Made by a program: the position numbers and the translations under genes
Source: Clostridium yunnanense
Lineage (GTDB): Bacteria; Bacillota; Clostridia; Clostridiales; Clostridiaceae
NCBI RefSeq assembly: GCF_016595795.1
Contig: NZ_JAENHN010000009.1
Coordinates: forward strand, 1 to 64,000
Reading direction: 5' to 3'
Length of the DNA: 64,000 bases
Shown: piece by piece, positions 1-7,851 of the stretch
Numbering within the stretch: position 1 is the first letter of the stretch
Layout: the number at the start of each line of letters is the position of its first letter
The notes under the pieces: generated by a model
What the model was told of the DNA's origin: nothing
What the model saw: the letters and a program-made list of their open reading frames with translations, nothing else
Databases searched by the model: none

Positions 1-1308
1 AGCTCCAACATCAAGGCCTCTTGTTGGTTGACATACTATTAGAAGTTCTGGATCCTTTGAGATTTCTCTCGCTACTATAAGCTTTTGTTGATTTCCTCCT
101 GATAAAGCTGATGCTGAAACTTCATCGTTTGGAGTTCTTACGTCAAACTCTTCTATAAGCTTATTGCAATGCTTTCTGACTTCGTTATAGTTTAATACAA
201 TACCTTTGCTAAAAGGTTTATTTCTATGAATACCTAAGATTGAGTTTTCAAATAATGAATATTTAAGTATTAGTCCTCTTTTATGTCTGTCTTCAGGAAC
301 ATGTCCAACGCCAGATTCCATAACTATTTTAGGTGTCTTGTTAAATATATCTTTACCATTAATAGTTACCTTTCCACTAGCTGCTTTTCTAAGACCAGTT
401 AAAGCTTCTATAAACTCTGACTGTCCGTTACCATCTACTCCAGCTATACCAACTACTTCACCTGCATGTACTGTAAGATCAAGATTCTTAACTACAGGAA
501 GTTTTCTATGATCGTTAGCATTTAAGTTTTCTATCTTAAGGATTTCACGGCCTACCTTTGCTTCAGCCTTTTCTACTACAAGATTAACTTTTCTACCTAC
601 CATTAGCTCTGCTAATTGGTCGATATTAGTATCCTTAGTATTTACAGTTCCAGTAACCTTACCTCTTCTTATTATAGTTACTCTATCACTCATCTTCATA
701 ACTTCCTTAAGCTTATGAGTGATTAGAATTACTGACTTACCTTGTGACTTTAGGTTGTCTATAATAACCCCAAGTTCATCTATTTCTTGAGGAGTTAGAA
801 CCGCCGTAGGTTCGTCAAGTATTAATATATCTGCTCCTCTATATAAAGCCTTAAGTATTTCTACCTTTTGCTGTTTACCAACTGTGATGTCTTCAATTAC
901 TTCATTTGGATCTATGTTGAAACCGTACTTTTTAGCAATAGCTTTAACATCCTCTATCGCTTTCTTCATGTCTACCTTTAAACCTTTTTTAGGTTCAATT
1001 CCTAGAACTATATTTTCTGCAACTGTAAAATTATGAACAAGCATAAAATGTTGATGCACCATACCAATTCCAAGCTTTATAGCATCGTTAGGGTTTGTTA
1101 TCTTGGCTAACTGCCCGTTAACATATATTTCACCCTTCTCTTGTTGGTACAACCCATATAGTATGTTCATTAAAGTGGTTTTTCCCGCTCCGTTTTCACC
1201 TAGCAAAACGTGAGTCTCACTTTTGTTAAGATCAAAATTAACATCATCGTTAGCTATGGTTCCTGGGAATATTTTTGTGATGCCCTTCATTTCTACCACT
1301 TTTGTCAT
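1..1308 (-). CDS. Nucleoside/sugar-type ABC transporter ATP-binding protein (NupO/YufO-like), 3' end outside window
   Basis: This is the N-terminal 436 residues of a duplicated-ATPase ABC protein; the gene runs off the left edge. The first cassette has Walker A GENGAGKTT at residues 37-45, the Q-loop context MVHQHFMLV, and LILDEPTAVLTP as Walker B. A second cassette follows, with GVDGNGQSEF in place of a full Walker A and a signature LSGGNQQK near the edge. That layout is typical of the BmpA-associated nucleoside importers (about 510 residues, B. subtilis NupO/YufO) and of related sugar importers. The start at 1308 has AGGAGG nine bases upstream. By family, it would energise uptake together with a BmpA-type lipoprotein and two permeases, which should lie left of the window. 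The nucleoside substrate is inferred only from the family resemblance. Confidence 0.85.
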   Translation of the reverse strand, partial: MTKVVEMKGITKIFPGTIANDDVNFDLNKSETHVLLGENGAGKTTLMNILYGLYQQEKGEIYVNGQLAKITNPNDAIKLGIGMVHQHFMLVHNFTVAENIVLGIEPKKGLKVDMKKAIEDVKAIAKKYGFNIDPNEVIEDITVGKQQKVEILKALYRGADILILDEPTAVLTPQEIDELGVIIDNLKSQGKSVILITHKLKEVMKMSDRVTIIRRGKVTGTVNTKDTNIDQLAELMVGRKVNLVVEKAEAKVGREILKIENLNANDHRKLPVVKNLDLTVHAGEVVGIAGVDGNGQSEFIEALTGLRKAASGKVTINGKDIFNKTPKIVMESGVGHVPEDRHKRGLILKYSLFENSILGIHRNKPFSKGIVLNYNEVRKHCNKLIEEFDVRTPNDEVSASALSGGNQQKLIVAREISKDPELLIVCQPTRGLDVGA

Positions 1309-1386
1309 GACTGATACCTCCTAATCAAAACTTTTTTCTCTTAAAATTAATATTGATATGAGACTACCTATGTTTTAATTTCAAAC

Positions 1387-1440
1387 CACAGACCCCTCAA
1401 GAGTTTAAAAAGATGTTTAATTATTTAACTTGTTCATCTT
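1387..1440 (-). repeat. R4 family repeat, half copy
   Basis: The run CCCCTCAAGAGTTTAAAA followed by TTGTTCATCTTTA matches, in reverse complement, one half of the R4 element at 25503-25595, which has CCCCCAGAGTTTTGAAA followed by TTGTTCATCTTTA. The other terminal repeat, GATGAACAA, is absent here, so this looks like a truncated copy in the leader of the ABC ATPase gene. Confidence 0.55.
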
Positions 1441-1820
1441 TACGCCATATAAATATATAAGATTTCTACATTATTAAAAACCTAAATGTATAACAACAAG
1501 AAATTCTTATATCATTAGGCTTAGGCATCTTAAATATTATCTATTATGTAAGTGTAGTTAAATATGTTATCGCTTACATATTTATATTAATATACAAAAA
1601 CTCTACCGTCAATTATATTTTTATGGCATTTGTAAACAATTTCAATATGTAACCCTTGTAATTCTACATCTATCGACAAAATACTCTCGTGAAATTTATT
1701 CTAACATATTTTTTTAAACTAATAAAGTAACTTTATCATGTTAACTAGAGGAAATCTTAGCAAATAAACTAAATAGAAGAAAGTTATTAAAAAGCTATTA
1801 TTTTGCATATATTTAAAGGT

Positions 1821-1914
1821 ATTGTTGAAATTAAATCGTTATTCATCCGATGCTCTAATGAGCCTTCGCAAAGAATTAATATGGCATCTCCTGTATAACG
1901 ATTTAATTCCAACC
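1821..1914 (-). repeat. R1 family repeat, compact (internally deleted) copy
   Basis: Both ends are present. TTGAAATTAAATCGTTAT on the left pairs with ATAACGATTTAATTCCAA on the right. Inside, in reverse orientation, lie the conserved R1 pieces GCATCCGATGC, GAGCNTNCGCAAAGAATTAATATG and GCATCTCCTG. About 130 bases found in the copy at 23274-23500 are missing from the middle. The terminal repeats read AATCGTTAT/ATAACGATT where other copies read AGTGGTTA/TAACCACT, so the two ends have changed together. Confidence 0.8.
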
Positions 1915-2046
1915 CTATACTTGAGCAAATCACTTATCTAAAACAACTTATATATGATAAAGCGCTTCCAAAGTAATAAATCAGCAAATAAAATCAACTT
2001 TATTAGTACATCAGCTAAAAAATGTTATATTTTTTTAAATAAAAAT

Positions 2047-2093
2047 AAAGTTATCATATTAAAAGAAGAAACTTCTTTTAATATGATAACTTT
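2047..2093 (-). terminator. Terminator of the nitroreductase gene
   Basis: This is a 22-bp perfect inverted repeat (2047-2068 and 2072-2093, arms beginning AAAGTTATCATATTAAAA) with a three-base loop. It lies 25 bases after the stop codon at 2118. The stem is A/T-rich and long, so it could act in both directions. Confidence 0.75.
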
Positions 2094-2117
2094 CACAACA
2101 TGTTGATTTTTATTTCT

Positions 2118-2783
2118 CTATATCCAACTTACTATTTTATCTATACTTTGTCTTGTCTTTGGTCTTGGATCGGCTTTTCTATATCCAAAGGCTACCATAT
2201 ATGATACTGTAAGACTTCCTTCTTCAAGTATACCTCTGCTATTTAGTACTTCTTCAACCTTATCCTTATTAAAGCCTTCTATAGGACATGAATCAATTCC
2301 TATTTGTGCAGCAGCAGTCATCATATTTCCTAAAGCAATATAAGTTTGCTTTGATGCCCAATCATTAAGTGCAGTGCTAGTTTCAAATAACTTAAAGTCA
2401 TTTTCTTGAAAATCTTTTAGTCTTTCTCTCATCCCTTCTGCAACTTCAGCAGGAAGCTTCTTAACCTCCTCCATAAATTTCGAAATATATTCTGAGTCAT
2501 ACTTCATATCTTCATTTGTTCTTGAAAGAGCTACAATAAAATGACTAGCTGTTGGTAGTTGCCTTTGAGCCCCCCATGAAACTTTTCTTAATTCTTCTCT
2601 GAATTCAGGGTTTTGAACAACAACAAACTTCCAAGGTTCAAAACCAAAAGAGCTAGGAGATAATCTTGCTGTTTCTAATATAAAATCAAAATCTTCCTTT
2701 GATATCTTTTTGCTATCATCAAACTCCTTGCATGCGTGCCTAAAATCATATGCTTCTAATATTTTTGCTTTCATTGAATCCAT
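2118..2783 (-). CDS. hypO: NAD(P)H-dependent flavin nitroreductase (HypO/YfkO-like)
   Basis: This is a 221-residue nitroreductase-family FMN enzyme, the usual length of B. subtilis YfkO/HypO and NfsB-type proteins. The N-terminal RHACKEFDD is the FMN-phosphate-binding arginine region, followed by SPSSFGFEPWKFVVV, and the C-terminal half has AAAQIGIDSCPIEGF. Family members reduce quinones and nitro compounds with NAD(P)H. The start is preceded by AAGGTGG. It is divergently transcribed from an HxlR/DUF24 regulator at 2941 across a 157-base gap with a palindromic operator candidate. B. subtilis HypR controls hypO (yfkO) in the same functional pairing, so a role in disulfide or electrophile stress is a good inference. 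A 22-bp hairpin terminates it. Confidence 0.85.
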   Translation of the reverse strand: MDSMKAKILEAYDFRHACKEFDDSKKISKEDFDFILETARLSPSSFGFEPWKFVVVQNPEFREELRKVSWGAQRQLPTASHFIVALSRTNEDMKYDSEYISKFMEEVKKLPAEVAEGMRERLKDFQENDFKLFETSTALNDWASKQTYIALGNMMTAAAQIGIDSCPIEGFNKDKVEEVLNSRGILEEGSLTVSYMVAFGYRKADPRPKTRQSIDKIVSWI

Positions 2784-2884
2784 TATGGTATTCCACCTTT
2801 CTAAATATATCTATTTTAGTAAATTATATTACACCTTAATCATATATTGAAGAATGCACATTTTTAATATATAATATACAATAA

Positions 2885-2914
2885 TATACCTAGGTATAAA
2901 ATTTATACTTAGTA
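2885..2914. promoter_or_regulatory. Candidate HypR operator in divergent promoter region
   Basis: Two overlapping dyads lie between the divergent nitroreductase and regulator genes. One is the perfect 14-base palindrome TATACCTAGGTATA at 2885-2898. The other is the longer imperfect dyad TACCTAGGTATAAA/TTTATACTTAGTA at 2887-2914. DUF24/HxlR regulators bind such short AT-rich dyads over promoters. The site begins 27 bases upstream of the regulator ATG and would cover its -10 region. Confidence 0.6.
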
Positions 2915-2940
2915 TCAAAAGTGATGTAAAGAGGTGTCTT

Positions 2941-3288
2941 ATGAATACAGAAGAAACTTTAGCTATTGATCCACCTTGTCCCTCAACCAAGTGTGCAGTA
3001 GAGGCCACCTTAAATATCATAGGTGGAAAGTGGAAGGGAGTCATCCTATATAGACTCTTATACGGAAAGAAAAGATTCAATGAACTAAGACGAGATATGC
3101 CTAAAATAACTCATAGAATGCTCACACTACAACTTCGTGAGCTTGAAAGCGATGGACTTGTAAAAAGGACTGTATACGCAGAAGTTCCCCCAAAGGTTGA
3201 ATACGAATTAACTGAACTCGGCTTAACTATAAAACCTATAATTAAAGAGCTGTACAACTGGGGAAATACCCATTTGGAATTAACATAA
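2941..3288 (+). CDS. hypR: HxlR/DUF24-family winged-helix redox regulator (HypR-like)
   Basis: This 115-residue MarR/DUF24-type regulator is almost entirely one winged-helix domain: [34 protein letters not shown] and the wing [19 protein letters not shown]. Cys18 precedes VEATL at the place of the conserved redox Cys of YodB and HypR. A second cysteine, Cys13, lies just before it. There is no later cysteine matching the Cys49 partner of B. subtilis HypR, so any disulfide would be between protomers or between Cys13 and Cys18. AGAGGTG precedes the ATG. The divergent nitroreductase is the evident target, and an activator role is inferred from HypR. Confidence 0.85.
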   Translation: MNTEETLAIDPPCPSTKCAVEATLNIIGGKWKGVILYRLLYGKKRFNELRRDMPKITHRMLTLQLRELESDGLVKRTVYAEVPPKVEYELTELGLTIKPIIKELYNWGNTHLELT

Positions 3289-3304
3289 AACTTAATACAT
3301 TTAA

Positions 3305-3346
3305 AATGGTACCTTATAATTTAGTACTAAATTATAAGGTACCATT
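3305..3346. terminator. 42-base perfect palindrome after hypR-like gene
   Basis: The sequence is exactly self-complementary for 21 bp on each side of position 3325/3326, with TTAGTACTAA at the centre and AATGGTACC at the ends. It begins 16 bases after the hypR stop. It is likely a transcription terminator, but the absence of any loop is unusual and it would extrude readily as a cruciform. Confidence 0.65.
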
Positions 3347-3396
3347 AATTTCAATACAGCATTTAAGCTTAATTTAATTTCATGCTATCTTTAAGA

Positions 3397-3445
3397 ATAT
3401 TGTTGAAATTAAATAGTTATGCAGGAGATGCTATATGCGCAAGCA
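3397..3445 (+). repeat. R1 family repeat, left-end fragment overlapping helD
   Basis: ATTGTTGAAATTAA is followed by GTTATGCAGGAGATGCTAT and GCAAGC. This matches the left end of the R1 copy at 21235 for about 48 bases and then stops abruptly. The stop codon (3417-3419) and about eight last codons of the helicase gene, read on the other strand, lie inside this fragment. Confidence 0.8.
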
Positions 3446-5666
3446 GTTTGCTTCTTTCACCTACATGATAAATTTTTAAATAGTGCAGTGGTCTTGTCAT
3501 TGCCACATATAAAAGCTTTATATCTAGATCACTATCAGCGTACATATCATTCGAGGCATTGCAGATTATTACCATATCAAATTCAAGTCCTTTTACTAGG
3601 TAGGTTGGTATTATAACTATTCCTCCATTAAAGTCACTTTCTCCACCAGTAACCATTGAAGTATCTATGTTTAGACCATCTAACTTTTTCTTGAGTTTTT
3701 TACACTCCTCTAAGTTCTTGCAGATAAGAGCTAATGACTTATATCCTTTTTGTTTCCACAATTCTATGTCTGATCTTATTCTTAAGGACAATTCGTCAAC
3801 ACTACTTACCTTATCAACCTTTATAGGTTCACCGTGTCTTATAACAGGTTTGGCTAAAGGAAGCTGTTTACCTTTTAGATTCTTGATTACTTCAGTTGCA
3901 CCGCTCATTATTTCAACGGTTGTTCTATAGCTTTGTTCTAAAGTAAGCATCTCAGCTTCTCCACCAAATATGCTTTTATTTACATATTCCCAATCCGTTG
4001 TACCCCTGTAGCTATAAATACCTTGGCATATATCGCCTAATATAGTCATTGAACTAGAACCTATTACTTCTTTAAGTACTAAGAATTGAAACACACTAAA
4101 GTCCTGTGCTTCATCCACAACTACATGCCTTAAATTTAATTTTTCTTCTAATCCATAAACCTTTAACTTTATATACATAAGTGGAGCTAAATCCTCTACG
4201 TCTATACTCTTGCTGTCTACGGAAAGAATAGTTTGCTCTGATAGTTTTGCTATAAGCCCTTCAGGTTTCCACTCTTTCAGCATCCTCATGAATTCTTTAT
4301 AATATTCGCTAACACTAAGTGGTTTTATTTTTTCAAAATAATCTCTAACTAAGCTGCTCATTTTGGTTTTTGCTCTTTTTAGCACAAGATCTCTTTCATC
4401 TGCTATTTCAATTATCTTAGCTCTTCTTTCAGCACAGTCACCCATTTCTCTTCTTAGTTTGTTTATTCTCCAGTCATAATCTCTTTCAATAGTCTCAAGG
4501 ATATCTTTTTTATTTAGTTTTAATTTGTTTGAAAGATGTTTTCTTATTTCGATTATTCTTTTTTCAAAAGGTAGATGATTATAACTACTTATAAAAAGTG
4601 ATTTAATATCCCTATAAGAATATATAATGGTATCATGAATCTTAAAATCTGCTTTTGGAATATATTTAGATTCAACAAACTTTAGAAATTTATCTAACAT
4701 AAGTTTGTATTCAATAGATGATTTGAAGGTACTTATTTTATTAACTTTAATATCTCCTTCAATTATATCTTTCAGTTTTTCAGAAGGTTCTTTTATATGA
4801 AACTTCTCTTCAATAATTTCTAATGCGAAGTCTTCGAAAGTATTCTGACGAACACTGTGAACTCCAAGTTCAGGAAGTACGTCTGAAATATAGCTTAGAA
4901 AAAATCTATTTGGTGCTATTATCATAAATCCATCTGAAGATACTGTCTTTTCATAATTATATAAAAGGTATGCTATTCTATGAAGTGCTATAGTAGTTTT
5001 TCCTCCACCTGCGGCTCCTTGTACCAATAAAGGTTTCCACATGTTAGCTCTTATAACTCTATTTTGTTCTTCTTGTATTGTAGATACAATGTCCTTTAAT
5101 CTATTATCTTTTAAAGAATTTAGGCTTGCTTGTAGGAATTCATCATTTGTAGTTATATCAATATCATATATTTCTTGAATTTTTGACTTTTCAATACTGT
5201 ATTGCCGCTTTAAGCTTATGTCACCTTTTATATTTCCATCCTCGCAATTATAGTGACCTTCCCCTAGTCTACCTTCGTAATAAAGAGTTGCAACAGGCGA
5301 TCTCCAATCTATTATGATCATTTCATTAGTCTCATCATCAAGCAGTGAAGTCTTACCTATATAAAGTTGTTGAATCCTATCTTTATCTTTTTCTTTAAAG
5401 TCAACTCTTGCAAAGTAAGGTTTTTCTATGCTGCTTGCTAAACCTTTAGTTTTAAATTCTAAATTTTTCTGAAGCACATAATTTATAGATAATTCGTTGA
5501 ACTGCTCTGCATTGTCTGAGTTATAATGAGATAAACCATATTCAACCTCTGTATCAACCTTATTCTTATGTGCCAATACTTTTTCATTATAGCTTTTAAG
5601 ATATTTTAGAGTTAACTCTAGTCTTTGTATTTCCTTTTCATAATCAGGATGCTCTGTTCCTGCCAT
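3417..5666 (-). CDS. helD: HelD-type superfamily 1 helicase, RNA polymerase recycling factor
   Basis: This is a 749-residue UvrD/Rep-like ATPase. The N-terminal part is a long charged helical arm (about residues 1-80) followed by the HelD-typical YFARVDF, YIGKTSLLD and DWRSPVA blocks. Walker A GAAGGGKT is at residues 217-224, motif II is VVDEAQDFS, and late motifs are LEQSYRTT and LYVAMTRPLHYL. Length and order match B. subtilis HelD (about 770 residues), which removes stalled RNA polymerase from DNA with ATP. The ATG follows GAGTGAGTTGA-like purine-rich sequence. The C-terminal residues LAHIASPA and the stop are encoded within an R1 repeat fragment, so the original C-terminus has probably been replaced. 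It is monocistronic. Confidence 0.88.
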   Translation of the reverse strand: MAGTEHPDYEKEIQRLELTLKYLKSYNEKVLAHKNKVDTEVEYGLSHYNSDNAEQFNELSINYVLQKNLEFKTKGLASSIEKPYFARVDFKEKDKDRIQQLYIGKTSLLDDETNEMIIIDWRSPVATLYYEGRLGEGHYNCEDGNIKGDISLKRQYSIEKSKIQEIYDIDITTNDEFLQASLNSLKDNRLKDIVSTIQEEQNRVIRANMWKPLLVQGAAGGGKTTIALHRIAYLLYNYEKTVSSDGFMIIAPNRFFLSYISDVLPELGVHSVRQNTFEDFALEIIEEKFHIKEPSEKLKDIIEGDIKVNKISTFKSSIEYKLMLDKFLKFVESKYIPKADFKIHDTIIYSYRDIKSLFISSYNHLPFEKRIIEIRKHLSNKLKLNKKDILETIERDYDWRINKLRREMGDCAERRAKIIEIADERDLVLKRAKTKMSSLVRDYFEKIKPLSVSEYYKEFMRMLKEWKPEGLIAKLSEQTILSVDSKSIDVEDLAPLMYIKLKVYGLEEKLNLRHVVVDEAQDFSVFQFLVLKEVIGSSSMTILGDICQGIYSYRGTTDWEYVNKSIFGGEAEMLTLEQSYRTTVEIMSGATEVIKNLKGKQLPLAKPVIRHGEPIKVDKVSSVDELSLRIRSDIELWKQKGYKSLALICKNLEECKKLKKKLDGLNIDTSMVTGGESDFNGGIVIIPTYLVKGLEFDMVIICNASNDMYADSDLDIKLLYVAMTRPLHYLKIYHVGERSKLLAHIASPA

Positions 5667-5881
5667 TCAACTCACTCCTTAAATTTTATTTGTGCCACAT
5701 TGGTTAAGGTGTTCCTCTAAAGTAGTACCTTCATATATGTATTAACTGAGATACATAATATTTTATAGTAAATACTCGAAAAGATAAAACACTGATTACC
5801 ATTATATTACACTCACTGATGCTGTTCCTTTCAATCAATTTGATTTTAACCATGTTTTTTCTAACTTTTTCTTCATTTATC

Positions 5882-5910
5882 TTGACAATATCTAGTTTTT
5901 TGTTTATAGT
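5882..5910 (+). promoter_or_regulatory. Consensus sigma-A promoter
   Basis: TTGACA at 5882-5887 and TATAGT at 5905-5910 are separated by exactly 17 bases, which is close to the ideal housekeeping promoter. Transcription would begin near 5917. The next sequence downstream is non-coding and ends in a terminator at 5985-6012, before the radical SAM gene at 6135. Confidence 0.75.
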
Positions 5911-5915
5911 ATAAA

Positions 5916-6012
5916 TATAAATTAGAAAAAGATATTAGTGTGGTGTATTTGCACTTAAAATAATTTGTCAAATTCTGTCAGTTGCTAGAGATTAGGTTTC
6001 TCTAGTTTTTTT
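5916..6012 (+). ncRNA. Candidate ~95-nt small RNA or terminated leader
   Basis: A strong promoter at 5882-5910 is followed by about 95 bases without an ORF, then by an intrinsic terminator: stem CTAGAGA (5985-5991) and TCTCTAG (5999-6005) with seven T residues after it. The transcript would contain the dyad-like TTTGTCAAATTCTGTCAG. It is either a free small RNA or a leader that can be read through into the radical SAM gene 123 bases on. I do not recognise it as a known RNA class. Confidence 0.5.
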
Positions 6013-6134
6013 ATTTTATATAAACTTTTTAATCCCCTATACACATACTACTTTAATGGTAAATCTATTTTTAGAGCTTGTTATCTTGAAACATAAATAA
6101 AATCCCTACTCAATTACACATAGGAGAATACATA

Positions 6135-7016
6135 ATGAAGAGATTTAAGAAAATATATATCGAAATCACTAATGTGTGCAATCTATCTTGTGAATTTTGT
6201 CCACAGACAAAAAGAAAAGCAGAAACTATTACTGTGGATAAGTTCAGCGAAGTTCTGGATAAAATTAAAGGTCATGGCGATCACATATATCTTCATGTAA
6301 AAGGAGAACCTCTGCTCCATCCTCAATTAGAGCAATTGTTAGATGTTAGTTATGAAAAAGACTTTAAGGTTAATATAACTACAAATGGAACTTTGATTAA
6401 TAAGGTGAGCGAAAAGATAATAAACAAGCCTTCTTTAAGACAAATCAACTTTTCATTGCATAGCTTTGATGGTAACGAAACTTCTAACGACAAATATTCT
6501 TATGTAACTGATATATTGTCTTTTACAAAGGAAGCGATAGATAAGTCAAATATAACTGTATCCTTAAGACTTTGGAATCTTACTGAAGATAACACTATAA
6601 ACCTAAAAAATAAAAGAAATAATTACATATTAGAAATGATTGAAGACTTTTTTTCATTAGACTACAAGATAGAGGAAAAAGTCATTCCTGCTAGAGGTAT
6701 AAAGATCAAAGAAAGAGTTTATCTAAATCAAGGCTCTGAGTTTAAGTGGCCTGATACAAAACTAGAAGGCGAAGATGATTTCGGTTTTTGCCATGGACTT
6801 AGAAATCAAATAGCCATATTAGTTGATGGCACTGTAGTTCCTTGTTGCTTAGATGGTGAAGGAGTAATGAATCTCGGAAATATATATGCTGCTAATTCTC
6901 TTAACGATATAGTAGAAGGCGAGCGCGCTTTAAATATATTCAACGGTTTTTCTAACAGGCAAGTGAAAGAAGAACTTTGCAGGAAGTGCGATTATAGAAG
7001 GCGTTTTAGTAAATAA
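6135..7016 (+). CDS. Radical SAM protein with SPASM-like C-terminal cluster domain
   Basis: This is a 293-residue radical SAM enzyme of unknown substrate. The cluster motif CxxxCxxC is C15, C19 and C22 in ITNVCNLSCEFCPQ. GEPLLHP and ITTNGTL are the next conserved core strands. The C-terminal region has CHG, ILVDGTVVPCCLDGEG, NLGNIY and ELCRKCDYR, the cysteine pattern of SPASM domains that bind a further iron-sulfur cluster. Such proteins mature peptides or carry anaerobic sulfatase-type activities. No substrate peptide gene is evident beside it, so the function stays open. TAGGAG lies nine bases upstream of the ATG. The gene stands alone and is followed by a long hairpin terminator. Confidence 0.8.
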   Translation: MKRFKKIYIEITNVCNLSCEFCPQTKRKAETITVDKFSEVLDKIKGHGDHIYLHVKGEPLLHPQLEQLLDVSYEKDFKVNITTNGTLINKVSEKIINKPSLRQINFSLHSFDGNETSNDKYSYVTDILSFTKEAIDKSNITVSLRLWNLTEDNTINLKNKRNNYILEMIEDFFSLDYKIEEKVIPARGIKIKERVYLNQGSEFKWPDTKLEGEDDFGFCHGLRNQIAILVDGTVVPCCLDGEGVMNLGNIYAANSLNDIVEGERALNIFNGFSNRQVKEELCRKCDYRRRFSK

Positions 7017-7082
7017 AGTAATTCTTAGATTTGATATTATGACATTAAAGTCCTTTGCTATACTACAATTACTAACTTAACA

Positions 7083-7135
7083 ATTAAGCGGAAAAGTCTC
7101 TTATTAGTATCGAGATTTTTCCGCTTAATCATTTT
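7083..7135 (+). terminator. Terminator of the radical SAM gene
   Basis: Inverted arms ATTAAGCGGAAAAGTCTC (7083-7100) and GAGATTTTTCCGCTTAAT (7112-7129) are followed by CATTTTTT. Pairing is near-perfect and a T-tract follows on the plus strand. Confidence 0.8.
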
Positions 7136-7287
7136 TTAGTTTAATCTGCATTTTTAATATTCTGGTCCTCTGTTTCAAGTCTTAGCTCCATATATACGTA
7201 ATTTATTATTTATAAATAGAATTAAAGTCACTTTTCACAAATTAGTACGTTATATAATATAGGAAATGGATTGGAGGAATAGTTGTA

Positions 7288-7851
7288 ATGGAGGACATCG
7301 AACTAGTTTTGAAAGTTAAACAGGGCGATATGAAGGCCTTTGAATTGTTAATAAAAAAATATAATATTAACTTAAGCAGATATGTCTTCAGTATCGTAAA
7401 TGATTTCGAAAACACTAATGATATTGTTCAAGAAACATTTATAGCTGTATATCAAAAAATAGATACATTCAATAAAAATTATAGTTTTTCTGCTTGGTTA
7501 TATAAAATTGCAAAAAACAAGTCTATAGATTTCATTAGAAAAAGTAGTAAATACACCCTAGCCAATAATGAATTAAGTAAAAACTTAGACACCATCGGTA
7601 CCTCTTTAGATGACAACATTAATTTTCATGAAACAAAGAAGTTAGTTGAAAAGTTTATACAAAAGCAAAACTTTATTAACAAAAGAATACTCTACTTAAA
7701 ATACCAAAATGAAAAAATGACTTTTAAAGAAATTTCTGCAATTCTGAACCTTAGTGAATATGCCGTAAAAAAAAGATACTATACTATGCATAAGCAATTT
7801 ATTAAATTTGCAGAAAAACACATAAAAGGTGGTGTAGTTTATGGATTGTAA
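7288..7851 (+). CDS. ECF-type RNA polymerase sigma factor
   Basis: This is a 187-residue two-domain sigma factor. Region 2 runs from about residue 10 to 80 (FELLIKKYNINLSRYVFS, NTNDIVQETFIAVYQKI, FSAWLYKIAKNKSIDFIRK). Region 4 is at about 125-180 (KRILYLKYQNEKMTFKEISAILNLSEYAVKKRYYTM), a helix-turn-helix that reads the -35 element. TTGGAGG precedes the ATG. It overlaps the next gene by 11 bases. That gene has a zinc-binding anti-sigma N-terminus and a membrane helix, so this sigma factor is most likely held inactive by it until an envelope signal arrives. Autoregulation is expected but I could not place the promoter. Confidence 0.88.
   Translation: MEDIELVLKVKQGDMKAFELLIKKYNINLSRYVFSIVNDFENTNDIVQETFIAVYQKIDTFNKNYSFSAWLYKIAKNKSIDFIRKSSKYTLANNELSKNLDTIGTSLDDNINFHETKKLVEKFIQKQNFINKRILYLKYQNEKMTFKEISAILNLSEYAVKKRYYTMHKQFIKFAEKHIKGGVVYGL

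Larger units (their letters stand above)
1309..2117. other. Long intergenic region with repeat fragments
   Basis: This 809-base gap has no convincing ORF. It holds the promoter side of the ABC gene, a half R4 element near 1387-1440, a compact R1 element at 1821-1914 and the terminator of the nitroreductase at 2047-2093. The remaining sequence is AT-rich with no recognisable riboswitch. I looked in particular for a purine riboswitch and did not see one. Confidence 0.6.

Noticed and set aside
1309-2117. Purine riboswitch expected upstream of a nucleoside transporter gene
   Set aside because: No conserved loop sequences or three-stem layout were seen; such a switch would more likely precede the first gene of the operon, and the gap is explained by repeat fragments.
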